From Parvibaculum sp041688015 (GTDB lineage: Bacteria > Pseudomonadota > Alphaproteobacteria > Parvibaculales > Parvibaculaceae): DNA of 64,000 nucleotides. Below are positions 1 to 8,064 of this stretch, piece by piece. Position 1 is the stretch's first letter. Every line of letters starts with the position of its first letter. Below the pieces are notes generated by a model, which saw only the letters and a program-made list of their open reading frames with translations, made no database searches and was not told the DNA's origin. A program made the translations under genes and the position numbers. The stretch lies in assembly GCA_041688015.1 (NCBI GenBank), contig JBDNIY010000001.1:744001-808000 (forward strand). The letters are read 5' to 3'.

Positions 1-400
1 TGATGATGGAACCACCGCCCGCTGCGATCATGGCCGGCAGAAAGGCACGGGTCATGCGATAGGCTGCGCCAACATTGAGATCCATCGAGAAATTCCAGTC
101 CGCCTCATCGCAATCGAGAATGGTGCCGTTATGCACGAACCCGGCGCAATTAAAGAGCACATCGACGGGCCCAATCTCATTAGCTATGCGCGCCACGGCA
201 TCACGGTCGGTCACATCAAGCTGACGCCGTTCAGCAACATCGAGAGTGCCGAATGCGCTATCGTGAAGATCGGTCGCAATGACATAGGCGCCCTCGCGTG
301 TCATCGCCTCCACACTGGCACGGCCGATGCCCTGCGCCGAGGCTGTCACCAGCACCCTCTTGCCCGCGAGACGTCCCAAATGCTGCGGTTCATTCGGCAT
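1..400 (-). CDS. SDR-family dehydrogenase, probable 2-keto-3-deoxy-L-fuconate dehydrogenase (partial, C-terminus outside window)
   Basis: Reading the complement from the ATG at 400 gives about 133 residues of a classical short-chain dehydrogenase: a nucleotide-binding TASAQGIGRA stretch near residues 19-28, an acidic residue after the second strand (IATDLHD) suggesting NAD, and FNCAGFVHNGT near residue 90. The N-terminal half resembles the BDH2/DHRS6-like SDR group, which includes bacterial 2-keto-3-deoxy-L-fuconate dehydrogenases; the catalytic Ser/Tyr/Lys lie beyond position 1. A GGAGGAGG Shine-Dalgarno sits about 7 nt upstream of the ATG, and the start lies just before the stop of the mutarotase gene, so translation is probably coupled. 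The specific substrate is inferred from the fucose-type neighbours; any sugar-acid dehydrogenase of this family is possible. Confidence 0.75.
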   Translation of the reverse strand, partial: MPNEPQHLGRLAGKRVLVTASAQGIGRASVEAMTREGAYVIATDLHDSAFGTLDVAERRQLDVTDRDAVARIANEIGPVDVLFNCAGFVHNGTILDCDEADWNFSMDLNVGAAYRMTRAFLPAMIAAGGGSII

Positions 401-740
401 GAAAAACCTCCTCCATGCTGGACCACTTCTCGTTTCCCACCCGGCTTTTGAGCGGCGTCTGGCATGGATCGGTAAGCTGCCACCAGCGCTGCGTCGGCTC
501 GTGTTCCGCCATCCGCGCCATATCCGTGTCGAAGTCTTCACCCACATATTCCCAATAGCTGAACAGCAGGTTCTCCGGCTCACGAAGAAAGATCGAGTAG
601 TTATGAATATTGCAGGCGTGGATCATCTCCAGCACCTCTAGCCAAGCGTCCGCATGAAGCCGTTTGTATTCAGCAATCTTTTCCGGCTTCACCGCAATCA
701 CCATGCCCATTCGTTGCATTTTCTTTTTCATGACGTTCAT
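390..740 (-). CDS. L-rhamnose/L-fucose mutarotase family protein (DUF718)
   Basis: A 116-residue protein with the DUF718 (RhaM/FucM-like) pattern: MGMVIAVKPEKIAEYKRLHA near the N-terminus, HACNIHNYSIFL in the middle, and the WEYVGEDFDTDMARM and RWWQLTDPCQ segments. These enzymes interconvert alpha and beta anomers of 6-deoxy sugars in the cytoplasm, supplying the anomer that the dehydrogenase oxidises. The chosen ATG at 740 is one base after the stop of the enolase-family gene; ATGs at 731 and 719 are alternatives giving more typical family lengths near 105-110 residues. The 3' end overlaps the SDR gene start by 11 bp. Family assignment is firm; fucose rather than rhamnose specificity is inferred from the L-fuconate dehydratase nearby. 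Confidence 0.85.
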   Translation of the reverse strand: MNVMKKKMQRMGMVIAVKPEKIAEYKRLHADAWLEVLEMIHACNIHNYSIFLREPENLLFSYWEYVGEDFDTDMARMAEHEPTQRWWQLTDPCQTPLKSRVGNEKWSSMEEVFHAE

Positions 741-741
741 C

Positions 742-1854
742 TCAGGCCGCCTCTCGCACAGCATGCGTAATTTCGCTGCGCGCACGGATAGCGTCCCAAT
801 CCCAGCCAATGCCGAGGCCTGGCTCGACGGGTGCAAAGGCCTCGCCCTTTTCAATGCGAAGACGTGATGTCGTAATCTCGTCGAGCTGCGGGATATATTC
901 GACCCAACGGCCGTTCGGTACCGCGCAGGCCAGCGACACATGCAACTCCATCAGGAAGTGTGGTGCGACCGCCATGTTGAACGCCTCGGCAAGATGCGCC
1001 GTCTTGAGCCAAGGCGTAATGCCACCTACGCGCGCGCAATCGACCTGCACAACGGAGCAAGCACGCTGCTGCATGAAGTCACGGAAATGTCGGACGCCAT
1101 AGATCGACTCGCCCACCGCCACCGGAATCGAAGTCGATGCAGCAAGCCGGATATGACCATCGAGATCGTCGGCGGGCAGTGGCTCTTCCATCCATGCGAT
1201 GTCAAAACCTGCAAGCGACTGCGCGCGGCGAATTGCATCGTCAACGGCAAAGGACTGATTGCAATCGATCATCAGTTCGAGATCGTCGCCAATAGCAGCG
1301 CGGACGGCTGCCACACGATGCACATCGGCGCGGACCGTTGGCTTGCCAATCTTAATCTTGACCCCGCGGAAGCCTTCTTCCCGCGCGCGCTGGGCGTCTT
1401 CCACTAGTTCTTCCTTGGACAGTTGCAGCCACCCTCCCTCGGTCGTATAGGCAGGAATGTGTGTGCGTGCGCCGCCTGCGAGAAGGTGAAGCGGCAGCCC
1501 GGCGCGCACCGCCCGCAGATCCCAAAGCGCCGTATCGATTGCCGCAAGCGCTAGCGAAGTGATCGCGCCCACCGTCGTCGCATGAGTATGAAATTTGAGA
1601 TCAGTCCAAATCGCTTCAATCGCTTCAGCCTCACGGCCAATCAGTTGCGGCAGCAAATGATCAGCAAGCAGCGCAACGACAGACGAGCCGCCTGTACCAA
1701 TCGTGTAGCTATAACCCGTGCCGAGGCCACCGTCGGCATCGTGCACGCGCACGATCACTGTTTCCTGGCGAACAAACTGTTGGATAGCATCGAACCGAAT
1801 GACCTTGGGCTCCAGATTGACCAAAAAGATTTCTGCAAATTCAATGCGCGCCAT
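742..1854 (-). CDS. Enolase-superfamily sugar-acid dehydratase/racemase, mandelate racemase type
   Basis: A 370-residue enolase-superfamily enzyme with an N-terminal capping domain and a TIM barrel. The metal and acid/base residues are visible at K166 and K168 (KIKIG), D197 and N199, E223, E249, and a D272-H299 dyad. These sit two residues from mandelate racemase numbering, which places it in the MR subgroup, whose members abstract the alpha proton of hydroxy acids. It differs from the L-fuconate dehydratase at 4933 and cannot be a simple copy of it. Likely roles are dehydration of a related aldonate such as L-galactonate or D-arabinonate, or lactone cycloisomerisation; the sequence alone does not decide. 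GGGAGG precedes the ATG, which overlaps the upstream lactonase gene by 14 bp. Confidence 0.8.
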   Translation of the reverse strand: MARIEFAEIFLVNLEPKVIRFDAIQQFVRQETVIVRVHDADGGLGTGYSYTIGTGGSSVVALLADHLLPQLIGREAEAIEAIWTDLKFHTHATTVGAITSLALAAIDTALWDLRAVRAGLPLHLLAGGARTHIPAYTTEGGWLQLSKEELVEDAQRAREEGFRGVKIKIGKPTVRADVHRVAAVRAAIGDDLELMIDCNQSFAVDDAIRRAQSLAGFDIAWMEEPLPADDLDGHIRLAASTSIPVAVGESIYGVRHFRDFMQQRACSVVQVDCARVGGITPWLKTAHLAEAFNMAVAPHFLMELHVSLACAVPNGRWVEYIPQLDEITTSRLRIEKGEAFAPVEPGLGIGWDWDAIRARSEITHAVREAA

Positions 1855-2734
1855 GCCGCCCGCCTCCCGTTACTGGTAGGCGCATATCACGCTCTTTCAT
1901 CGCGGCGAGCCTGTAGACGCGGCAGGCCGTCTCTCCAAATATATTGTCGTGCGCAGTTACAGACTTGTCTGCGAGCCACGCCTCACAGATCGACATCCAC
2001 GACGCATAGTCAGCCGCCATCATCACCACAGGCCAATCGCTTCCCCAGAGCAAACGCTCTGGGCCGAAAACCGCATAGAGATGATCGAGATAGGGCCGCA
2101 ACTCGGCAATTCCGACGCCGGGCCTTGCTTCCGTCATGAGGCCAGAAACTTTGCAGCTCACATTGTTGCTGTCGGCGAGACGCTCAATGCGCGGCGCCCA
2201 ATTGTCGTATCCCGCCTGCCCGTCCCGGATTGCGGGCTTTGCAGCATGATCGATGATGATTGAAAGATCAGGATGGCGCTCCGCAAGTTCGGGCAGCAGA
2301 TCTAAGTGGGTGGGTGTTACCAGTGCATCGAATGCGAGGCCGAGTTCTACAAGCCGTTCGTATATACCGTCGAAAACGGGGTTGAGCATCCATGCAGGAT
2401 CGGGAATGGCTTGAAGCATCGGCCTGATGCCGCAAAACAGCGGATGGCTCGCCAAGCTGTCGAGATCAGCAAGGGCGGAACTGGATTCCATATCGATCCA
2501 GCCAACAACACCCCTCACGAAAGACGCATCGTCCGCAAGGTCAAGAAGATAACGAGTCTCCGCAAGTTCTGGTGCGGCCTGCACCAGAACTGTTCCTTCA
2601 ATATGGTTCGCAGTCAGAATCCGTCTGATGTCGTCCGGTCCAAAATCCGCGTAGATTTCATCTTCCGCAGATGTCGGCCAGTTGCAGAATGGTTTAGAGA
2701 GCTGCCAAAAATGTTGATGCGCGTCGATCCTCAT
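1841..2734 (-). CDS. Amidohydrolase-2 family lactonase, probable L-fuconolactonase
   Basis: A 297-residue COG3618-type amidohydrolase. The N-terminal DAHQHFW motif carries the HxH metal ligands, LIWIID-type barrel strands follow (SIIIDHAAKP near residue 165), and the C-terminal LLWGSDWPV supplies the conserved aspartate. Members of this family hydrolyse sugar lactones such as L-fucono-1,4-lactone and L-rhamnono-lactone to the open aldonate. It starts in an ATGA overlap with the aldo/keto reductase stop, so the two are co-translated. In this operon it would convert the dehydrogenase product into the substrate of the dehydratase encoded at 4933. Substrate assignment is by context; the fold is clear. 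Confidence 0.82.
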   Translation of the reverse strand: MRIDAHQHFWQLSKPFCNWPTSAEDEIYADFGPDDIRRILTANHIEGTVLVQAAPELAETRYLLDLADDASFVRGVVGWIDMESSSALADLDSLASHPLFCGIRPMLQAIPDPAWMLNPVFDGIYERLVELGLAFDALVTPTHLDLLPELAERHPDLSIIIDHAAKPAIRDGQAGYDNWAPRIERLADSNNVSCKVSGLMTEARPGVGIAELRPYLDHLYAVFGPERLLWGSDWPVVMMAADYASWMSICEAWLADKSVTAHDNIFGETACRVYRLAAMKERDMRLPVTGGGRHGAH

Positions 2735-3765
2735 GGCAACACCATGCAGATCGCGTCGGAGGGGATGGGTGCTCGTTTATCGAGCAGCCCTGCGTCCTTC
2801 AACTCGTCCCAGAATTGCGCAGGAATGGCATAGGCCATCCACTGCAGCACTTGGTCGAGTTCAGCCCTATTACCGAAACCGGGAATGACGGTACGCACGG
2901 CCGGGTGAGCCAGAGGGAACTGCAGTGCCGCTGCGGCAAGCGGAACACGATACGTGCGGCAAACCGCATCGAGCGCATGCACCCTGTCAACTATGCCGGC
3001 GGGCGCCACGTCATAGTTAAACCGTGCTCCCTCTACTGCGCCAGTCGCCAGAATACCGGAATTAAAAGCGCCGCCTGCAATGATTTGTTTGTCTTCACGC
3101 ACACAGCGTTCGAGGAAAGGGACAAGCGCACCTTGCTCTAAAAGCGTATAGCGCCCAGCCAACAAGAAACAGTCCCAGTCGCCCCGGTCCATCGCAAGGT
3201 CGCAGACCTGCCACTCATTCGCACCGATACCAATGGCCTTGACCGCGCTAGCACGACGTAACTCGTCCATCGCCCGATAGCCACCATCTATCGCAATGCG
3301 GAACTGCTCTTCATGCACAGCGCCATGCGTTTTCTCGCCAATGTCGTGCATCAGCAGAATGTCAATCCGCTCCAGCCCCAGCCGTTCAAGGCTCGCCTCG
3401 AAGGAACGCATGATACCGTCATAGGAATAATCAAACACCGGTTCATAAGGCAGCGCGTCAACAAAATAATCGCGCTGTGTATGCCAACCCGCATTCGGAA
3501 CGAGAATACGGCCGACTTTCGTTGAAACGAGAAAATCCTCGCGCGGCTTTTCGCGGAGAAAGGTACCGACGCGTCGTTCGCTCAGGCCAAAGCCGTAAAG
3601 CGGCGCGGTATCGAAATAACGCAAGCCTTCGTCCCATGCGGCCTGAAGCAGCGCATGCGCCTCTCCATCCGTCATCGGACGGTAGAGATTGCCCAGCGGC
3701 GCGGCTCCAAATCCTAGAGCTGGCAGTTTTTCCCCAGACGAGCTGAGCACACGTAACGGCGCCAT
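2731..3765 (-). CDS. Aldo/keto reductase, probable L-fucose (D-threo-aldose) 1-dehydrogenase
   Basis: A 344-residue aldo/keto reductase and the first gene of the minus-strand operon. The catalytic tetrad is visible: D and Y in RYFDTAPLYGFG near residue 50, K in STKVGRI near residue 83, and H in LLMHDIG near residue 140. The family includes D-threo-aldose 1-dehydrogenases that oxidise L-fucose, L-galactose or D-arabinose to the lactone with NAD(P). GGGGAGGA lies about 6 nt before the ATG. Its product would feed the overlapping lactonase gene. The upstream interval carries TGTTTTATAT, the motif also found beside the IclR gene, suggesting control by that regulator. Confidence 0.82.
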   Translation of the reverse strand: MAPLRVLSSSGEKLPALGFGAAPLGNLYRPMTDGEAHALLQAAWDEGLRYFDTAPLYGFGLSERRVGTFLREKPREDFLVSTKVGRILVPNAGWHTQRDYFVDALPYEPVFDYSYDGIMRSFEASLERLGLERIDILLMHDIGEKTHGAVHEEQFRIAIDGGYRAMDELRRASAVKAIGIGANEWQVCDLAMDRGDWDCFLLAGRYTLLEQGALVPFLERCVREDKQIIAGGAFNSGILATGAVEGARFNYDVAPAGIVDRVHALDAVCRTYRVPLAAAALQFPLAHPAVRTVIPGFGNRAELDQVLQWMAYAIPAQFWDELKDAGLLDKRAPIPSDAICMVLP

Positions 3766-3780
3766 TCTTCGTCCTCCCCG

Positions 3781-3790
3781 TGTTTTATAT
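3781..3790. promoter_or_regulatory. Putative IclR operator half-site upstream of the sugar operon
   Basis: TGTTTTATAT lies 16 bp upstream of the aldo/keto reductase ATG, inside a weak GTGT/ACAC palindrome (3780-3794). The same 10-mer recurs twice, inverted, beside the IclR gene at 4810-4847. The shared motif and positions suggest autoregulation plus control of both transcription units; binding is inferred. Confidence 0.5.
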
Positions 3791-3949
3791 ACACGTTTCT
3801 ATTTTACAAGTAAATCGATTCCCTACATAAAATAATGAGAAGCCAGCAGCGGCGTTGCGCCCCTACATCACATGCGAAAAAACCCCACCTGCACAAGCAG
3901 TCACGTTTCGGCATGCGGAATGAGCTCCGTCTCAGAAGTCTTCCAAGGG

Positions 3950-4777
3950 TTAGACCGCGCTCAATTTTCCCGAAATTTCCTCCGCCGCCTCGCAGAGCTT
4001 GCCAGCAACCTCTTCCTTGCTGAGTTGGTTGATGACCAACCGCACATAAGGCGTGGTTATCGCAGCAACGATTTCCTCATTGCCGGTACTTAGGATCGGG
4101 CAGGAAATGTCCCACACCCCTTCCATGATCCGGCTTTCTTCAATGATGTAGCCTTTTTCGCGGATCTGCTTTCGCTCGGCGTCGAGCTTTGCAGTATCAA
4201 GACCATTCGGCTGGCGTTTCAAAATCGATAGCATATGCGCACGCTGCACGTTGTTCATATAGGCAAGGATGCAGCGCCCCGATCCCGTTTCGAGGAGTGG
4301 CTGGCGATACCCCACGCGCACCGTAACGCCAACAAGGTCAGGCGATTCCGCCCGCGATACGACCACGATCTGCTCATCAGAAGCGATGGCGAGATGACAG
4401 GGGTAGCGCGTCTCTGCCGCAAAGCGCTCCATTGCCGAACGGGCCATCTCCGTCAACGCGCGATATTTCGGTCGCCTAAGGCCGATCCTGAGTAGTCGGT
4501 CCGTGACTTGATAGTCATCCGTATCGGGGGCGCGCTCCACATAACCACGCGCCTCAAGTACCGCCAACATGCGGAATATCTCACCCTTGGTGCGGCCAAT
4601 CTCTTCGGCAAGTTGAGCTAACGAATAAGCCCGGGCCCTCCCCGACAGGAACTCAAGAATATCGAGCCCCTTTTCGAGGGCGGGCGCGGAATAGCGCAAA
4701 CCGCTCTTCGCCCTAATTTCTGCATCCTGGCCAGCAACAGCCTTCACTTTCTTTCGCGCCTTTTCCACCTTCGCCAC
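3950..4777 (-). CDS. IclR-family transcriptional regulator
   Basis: A 275-residue IclR regulator. After a basic N-terminal extension of about 30 residues comes a winged helix-turn-helix (APALEKGLDILEFL, then LAQLAEEIGRTKGEIFRML, residues about 32-90), then the IclR effector domain with GYRQPLLETGSGRCILAYM and the C-terminal SCPILSTGNEEIVAAITT stretch. The effector is probably a sugar-acid intermediate. The start is GTG at 4777 with GAGGAGG about 11 nt upstream, a slightly long spacing but with no better in-frame codon. The gene lies between the catabolic operon, which it precedes on the same strand, and the divergent dehydratase gene, and the same palindromic motif occurs before each. Confidence 0.9.
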   Translation of the reverse strand: MAKVEKARKKVKAVAGQDAEIRAKSGLRYSAPALEKGLDILEFLSGRARAYSLAQLAEEIGRTKGEIFRMLAVLEARGYVERAPDTDDYQVTDRLLRIGLRRPKYRALTEMARSAMERFAAETRYPCHLAIASDEQIVVVSRAESPDLVGVTVRVGYRQPLLETGSGRCILAYMNNVQRAHMLSILKRQPNGLDTAKLDAERKQIREKGYIIEESRIMEGVWDISCPILSTGNEEIVAAITTPYVRLVINQLSKEEVAGKLCEAAEEISGKLSAV

Positions 4778-4809
4778 CTGCCGTATGTCCTCCTCATTAT
4801 TGACCCCGA

Positions 4810-4847
4810 TGTTTTATATGTGATACAGAATTAATGCATATAAAACA
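4810..4847. promoter_or_regulatory. Putative IclR operator in the divergent regulator/dehydratase promoter
   Basis: An 11-bp perfect inverted repeat: TGTTTTATATG at 4810-4820 and CATATAAAACA at 4837-4847, with a 16-bp spacer. It lies 33 bp upstream of the IclR start and 86 bp upstream of the dehydratase start, between the divergent genes. The 10-mer TGTTTTATAT recurs before the sugar operon at 3781. Confidence 0.55.
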
Positions 4848-4932
4848 CATTTGGAAAAAGCTCTAAAACTGGACCGACGCGTGGCTCAATTAGTCGCTTT
4901 ATTGCCATGAACTTTAACAGAAAGGCCTTCAG

Positions 4933-6261
4933 GTGATCGAAGAAATCAGGATCACAGGTTGGCGAACCGGCGACATACGCTTCCCCACATCAAACGGCGG
5001 TCACGGTTCAGACGCCATGAATACCGATCCAGATTATTCAGCCGCTTATCTCGTGTTGGAAACCGACCGACCCGAATTTGAAGGGCATGGGCTAACCTTC
5101 ACCATCGGCCGTGGTAACAATCTCTGCGTAGCGGCGATTGATCTCCTCGCACCAAAACTTGTCGGTATGAAACTCTCCAACATCGTGGCCGACATGGCTG
5201 CCTTCTGGCGCTTTGTCACTGGCGACTCCCAACTGCGCTGGCTCGGACCGGACAAAGGCATCATGCATCTCGCGACCGGTGCGCTGGTGAATGCGGTCTG
5301 GGATTTGTGGGCGCGTGCGGAAGCAAAACCGGTCTGGCAACTCGTTGCCGACATGGAGCCTGCAGAACTTCTGCGTTGCATCGACTTCCGATATCTCTCC
5401 AATGCGATCACGCCAGAAGAAGGCCTCAACATTCTTGAGCGCGCCGCTAAAAACAAGAGCGGGCGCCGCGAGCGACTGCATGCCGAAGGTTATCCTGCCT
5501 ATATCACCTCTGTCGGTTGGCTCGGCTATGACGACAACACCCTAAGCCGCCTCGCTAACGAGGCCTACGCGCAAGGCTGGCGTCATTTCAAGCTGAAAGT
5601 CGGCCGCGACCTTGCCGACGATATCCGCCGCGCTTCACTGCTACGCAAAACCATCGGCCCCGATGCCAGGCTAATGTTCGACGCCAACCAGATATGGGAG
5701 GTGGATGAGGCAATAGCATGGATGAAGGAACTCGCCCGCTTCGACCCTTGGTTCATCGAAGAGCCAACTTCACCTGACGATATTCTTGGGCACCGCCAGA
5801 TCCGGGAAGCGATAGCGCCCATTCAGGTGGCAACTGGCGAGATGTGCCAAAACCGCATCATCTTCAAGCAGTTTATGCAAGCCGACGCACTCGACATCGT
5901 GCAGATCGACGCCGTGCGTGTTGGCGGCCTTAGCGAAAACCTCGCTATCATGCTAATGGCCGCGAAATTTGGAAAACCCGTCTGCCCCCATGCTGGTGGT
6001 GTCGGCCTCTGCGAATATGTGCAGCACCTCTCGATGATCGACTATCTGGTAATCTCAGGTACGAATGAAGGCCGGGTCGCGGAATATGTCGACCATCTGC
6101 ACGAACATTTTGTAACGCCCTGCGTCATCGAGAACGGCCGCTATATGCCTCCTATGGCACCCGGTTTCAGCATCGAAATGAAACCAGCTTCGCTCCGTGA
6201 ATTCGCGCACCGGCCAGATGTCATCTCTTCGTCCCATCACATTTCGACACCAGTTAGGTGA
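4933..6261 (+). CDS. fucD: L-fuconate dehydratase, enolase superfamily
   Basis: A 442-residue enolase-superfamily protein, the length of characterised L-fuconate dehydratases. Catalytic residues are K220 and K222 (FKLKVGRD), D250 and N252 (FDANQ), E276 (IEEP), E303 (TGEM), D326 and H353 (CPHAGG). The long insert with GYPAYITSVGWLGYDDNTLSRL (split here around residues 186-207) is typical of this subgroup. It dehydrates L-fuconate to 2-keto-3-deoxy-L-fuconate with Mg2+. The start is GTG at 4933 with only a weak AGAAAGG upstream; no ATG fits the conserved N-terminus. It is divergent from the IclR gene and shares the inverted TGTTTTATAT motif region with it. It may also act on D-arabinonate or L-galactonate, which share stereochemistry. 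Confidence 0.88.
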   Translation: MIEEIRITGWRTGDIRFPTSNGGHGSDAMNTDPDYSAAYLVLETDRPEFEGHGLTFTIGRGNNLCVAAIDLLAPKLVGMKLSNIVADMAAFWRFVTGDSQLRWLGPDKGIMHLATGALVNAVWDLWARAEAKPVWQLVADMEPAELLRCIDFRYLSNAITPEEGLNILERAAKNKSGRRERLHAEGYPAYITSVGWLGYDDNTLSRLANEAYAQGWRHFKLKVGRDLADDIRRASLLRKTIGPDARLMFDANQIWEVDEAIAWMKELARFDPWFIEEPTSPDDILGHRQIREAIAPIQVATGEMCQNRIIFKQFMQADALDIVQIDAVRVGGLSENLAIMLMAAKFGKPVCPHAGGVGLCEYVQHLSMIDYLVISGTNEGRVAEYVDHLHEHFVTPCVIENGRYMPPMAPGFSIEMKPASLREFAHRPDVISSSHHISTPVR

Positions 6262-6431
6262 GCGCAGCGATGCGCCCTTGAGTGGTCCAATCCCCTGCCC
6301 GCTAAACAGCTTCAGTAGATCACGCTAGCCGTCATGCGCCGACAATCAGCCCCCCATGTGAGTGCTGTTGCGGGAACAGATCACGCAACAAACGCATTTG
6401 ACAATAATATCAATATGTTATGAGAAATTTT

Positions 6432-6524
6432 TGGCGGAGACGGAGGGATTCGAACCCTCGATACACCTTGACAGCGTATAACGGTTTAGCAAACCGTCGC
6501 CTTCAGCCACTCGGCCACGTCTCC
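6432..6524 (-). tRNA. tRNA-Ser (anticodon GCT)
   Basis: The complement folds into a type II tRNA: a 7-bp acceptor stem (GGAGACG/CGTCTCC), D arm TGGCCGAGTGG, anticodon stem ACGGT/ACCGT around the loop TTGCTAA (anticodon GCT), a long variable arm, T arm GAGGGTTCGAATCCCTC and an encoded 3' CCA at 6432-6434. It reads AGC/AGT serine codons. It stands alone between fucD and tesB with no integrase or att duplication visible. Confidence 0.97.
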
Positions 6525-6587
6525 GTGCCCCGTGTATGCCCAAGAATGCGGTCGGCATCAAGAGCGAACTCTCTGGAAAGCACTTTC

Positions 6588-7448
6588 TTAACCTCGAAAA
6601 CGAATGAGGCCTTCCTGGGCGACCGACGCCACAAGGTTTCCGTTACGGGTATAAATGACACCCCGGTTAAAACCACGGGCTCCTGACGCGCTGGGGCTGT
6701 CCATGGCGTAAAGCAGCCATTCATGGGCATTGAACGGTGCATGGAACCACATGGCATGGTCGAGACTTGCTGTCTGCATCTTGCCCGACAACCAACTCAC
6801 CCCATGAGGGCGAACACAGGTGTCTAGCAAGGTCATATCCGAGGCATAGGCCATGACACATTGATTGAGGGCAACATTGCCTTCTTCGACTGCTTTGCGC
6901 GCTCGAAACCAGACATGCTGAACAGACTCCATCGGCTCAGGATTAATGTATTTTTGCGGATTGATTGGTCGAATTTCAATGGGACGCTCGCGAGCAAAAT
7001 GCTTGGCAACGTCCGCGGGCAACTGTCGAGCCACTTCCTCACGCAGTTCCATCTCGCTGGGCAGGTCTTCTGGCATTGGCACATCAGGCATCTTGGCTTG
7101 ATGCTCAAAGCCCTTTTCAGGCACCTGAAACGATGCTGCCAAGTTGAATATTTGCTTGCCGTGCTGGATGCCTACAACGCGACGTGTCGTAAAGCTCCTA
7201 CCGTCTCGCGCCCGATCAACTTCATAAACGATGGGGATTTTTGGGTCGCCGGGACGGATAAAATATCCGTGCAACGAATGACAGACGCGGTCCTCGACGG
7301 TGCGATAGGCGGCAACCAGTGCCTGCCCGATCACCTGCCCGCCGAACACGCGCTGCCAACTTTCATCTGGGCTGTGGCCACGGAACAGGTTTTCTTCAAT
7401 CTTTTCGAGATCCAATAGCTGGACAAGATCTTCAACGGCGTCGGTCAT
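6588..7448 (-). CDS. tesB: Acyl-CoA thioesterase II
   Basis: A 286-residue double hot-dog thioesterase, the same length as E. coli TesB. The first hot-dog begins with RVFGGQVIGQAL and SLHGYFIRPGD; the second has SLDHAMWFHAPFNAHEWLLY, in which the aspartate of SLDHAMWFH is the conserved catalytic position, and ends GLIRFRG. It hydrolyses medium- and long-chain acyl-CoAs in the cytoplasm. The ATG at 7448 is chosen because GAGAGG lies 7 nt upstream and the extension to 7487 is Cys-rich and unlike the family. No operon partner is evident. Confidence 0.93.
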   Translation of the reverse strand: MTDAVEDLVQLLDLEKIEENLFRGHSPDESWQRVFGGQVIGQALVAAYRTVEDRVCHSLHGYFIRPGDPKIPIVYEVDRARDGRSFTTRRVVGIQHGKQIFNLAASFQVPEKGFEHQAKMPDVPMPEDLPSEMELREEVARQLPADVAKHFARERPIEIRPINPQKYINPEPMESVQHVWFRARKAVEEGNVALNQCVMAYASDMTLLDTCVRPHGVSWLSGKMQTASLDHAMWFHAPFNAHEWLLYAMDSPSASGARGFNRGVIYTRNGNLVASVAQEGLIRFRG

Positions 7449-7563
7449 AGGAGGTCCTCTCAATTCGCGCCCGCAACATAAGCACAACCGCAGAACCTGT
7501 CACCCAGTCGCTCTTACTGGACAAGATGAAACAACCAAAACAGAAAGACTGAATTGCAAAATT

Positions 7564-7833
7564 CTAGTGGGCTGCCAGCCATTCGCGCGCCTGGCGCTGA
7601 GCCTCGGCGACTTGCGTGGCATCCATTTCGAGCGCCAGCTCGGCACGCGAATGCCTCGCCGATTCACTCCCCCTGACGGCTGCTAGATTGAACCACTTAT
7701 GCGCTGTCACCAGATCCACCTCGACACCACGGCCCGTAGAATAGATCAAACCCAGATCATAGAGCGCATCGCATGTGTCTCCCTCGGCCGCCAGCTCGAA
7801 GCTCTCGAGCGTTTCTATCTGAACGCGAGCCAT
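7564..7833 (-). CDS. Small Sel1-repeat protein
   Basis: An 89-residue protein with one clear Sel1-like repeat: ALYDLGLIYSTGRGVEVDLVTAHKWFNLAA (split here about residues 23-52), followed by a degenerate helix pair ending REWLAAH. Sel1 repeats are alpha-solenoid protein-interaction modules. There is no signal peptide, so it is cytoplasmic. GAGGAGAGG lies close upstream of the ATG. Its role is unknown. It is monocistronic, with a 230-bp gene-free stretch beyond its 5' end. Confidence 0.8.
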   Translation of the reverse strand: MARVQIETLESFELAAEGDTCDALYDLGLIYSTGRGVEVDLVTAHKWFNLAAVRGSESARHSRAELALEMDATQVAEAQRQAREWLAAH

Positions 7834-8064
7834 AGGCCCCTCTCCTCATCTCGCAGCTCCGTCCGCCCTCAGGTCTGATACGAAAGTCTGCCCACCTATT
7901 TGCAAGGTCACCCTTGCCCAACGAGGAGGATTCCATCGACCTACTAAAGAAATGGTTAATATCGTAAAAAGCATATTCAGGTACAGAGACGCTACGTCGT
8001 TTCGCCCGGATACTGCCGTCTTTTTATCCTAGCGCGCAGCGGCCACAAATCCCCAAACAAGCCC

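Noticed and set aside
6432..6524. tRNA-Ser as an integration site for a mobile island
   Set aside because: No integrase gene and no duplicated tRNA 3' end were seen on either side.
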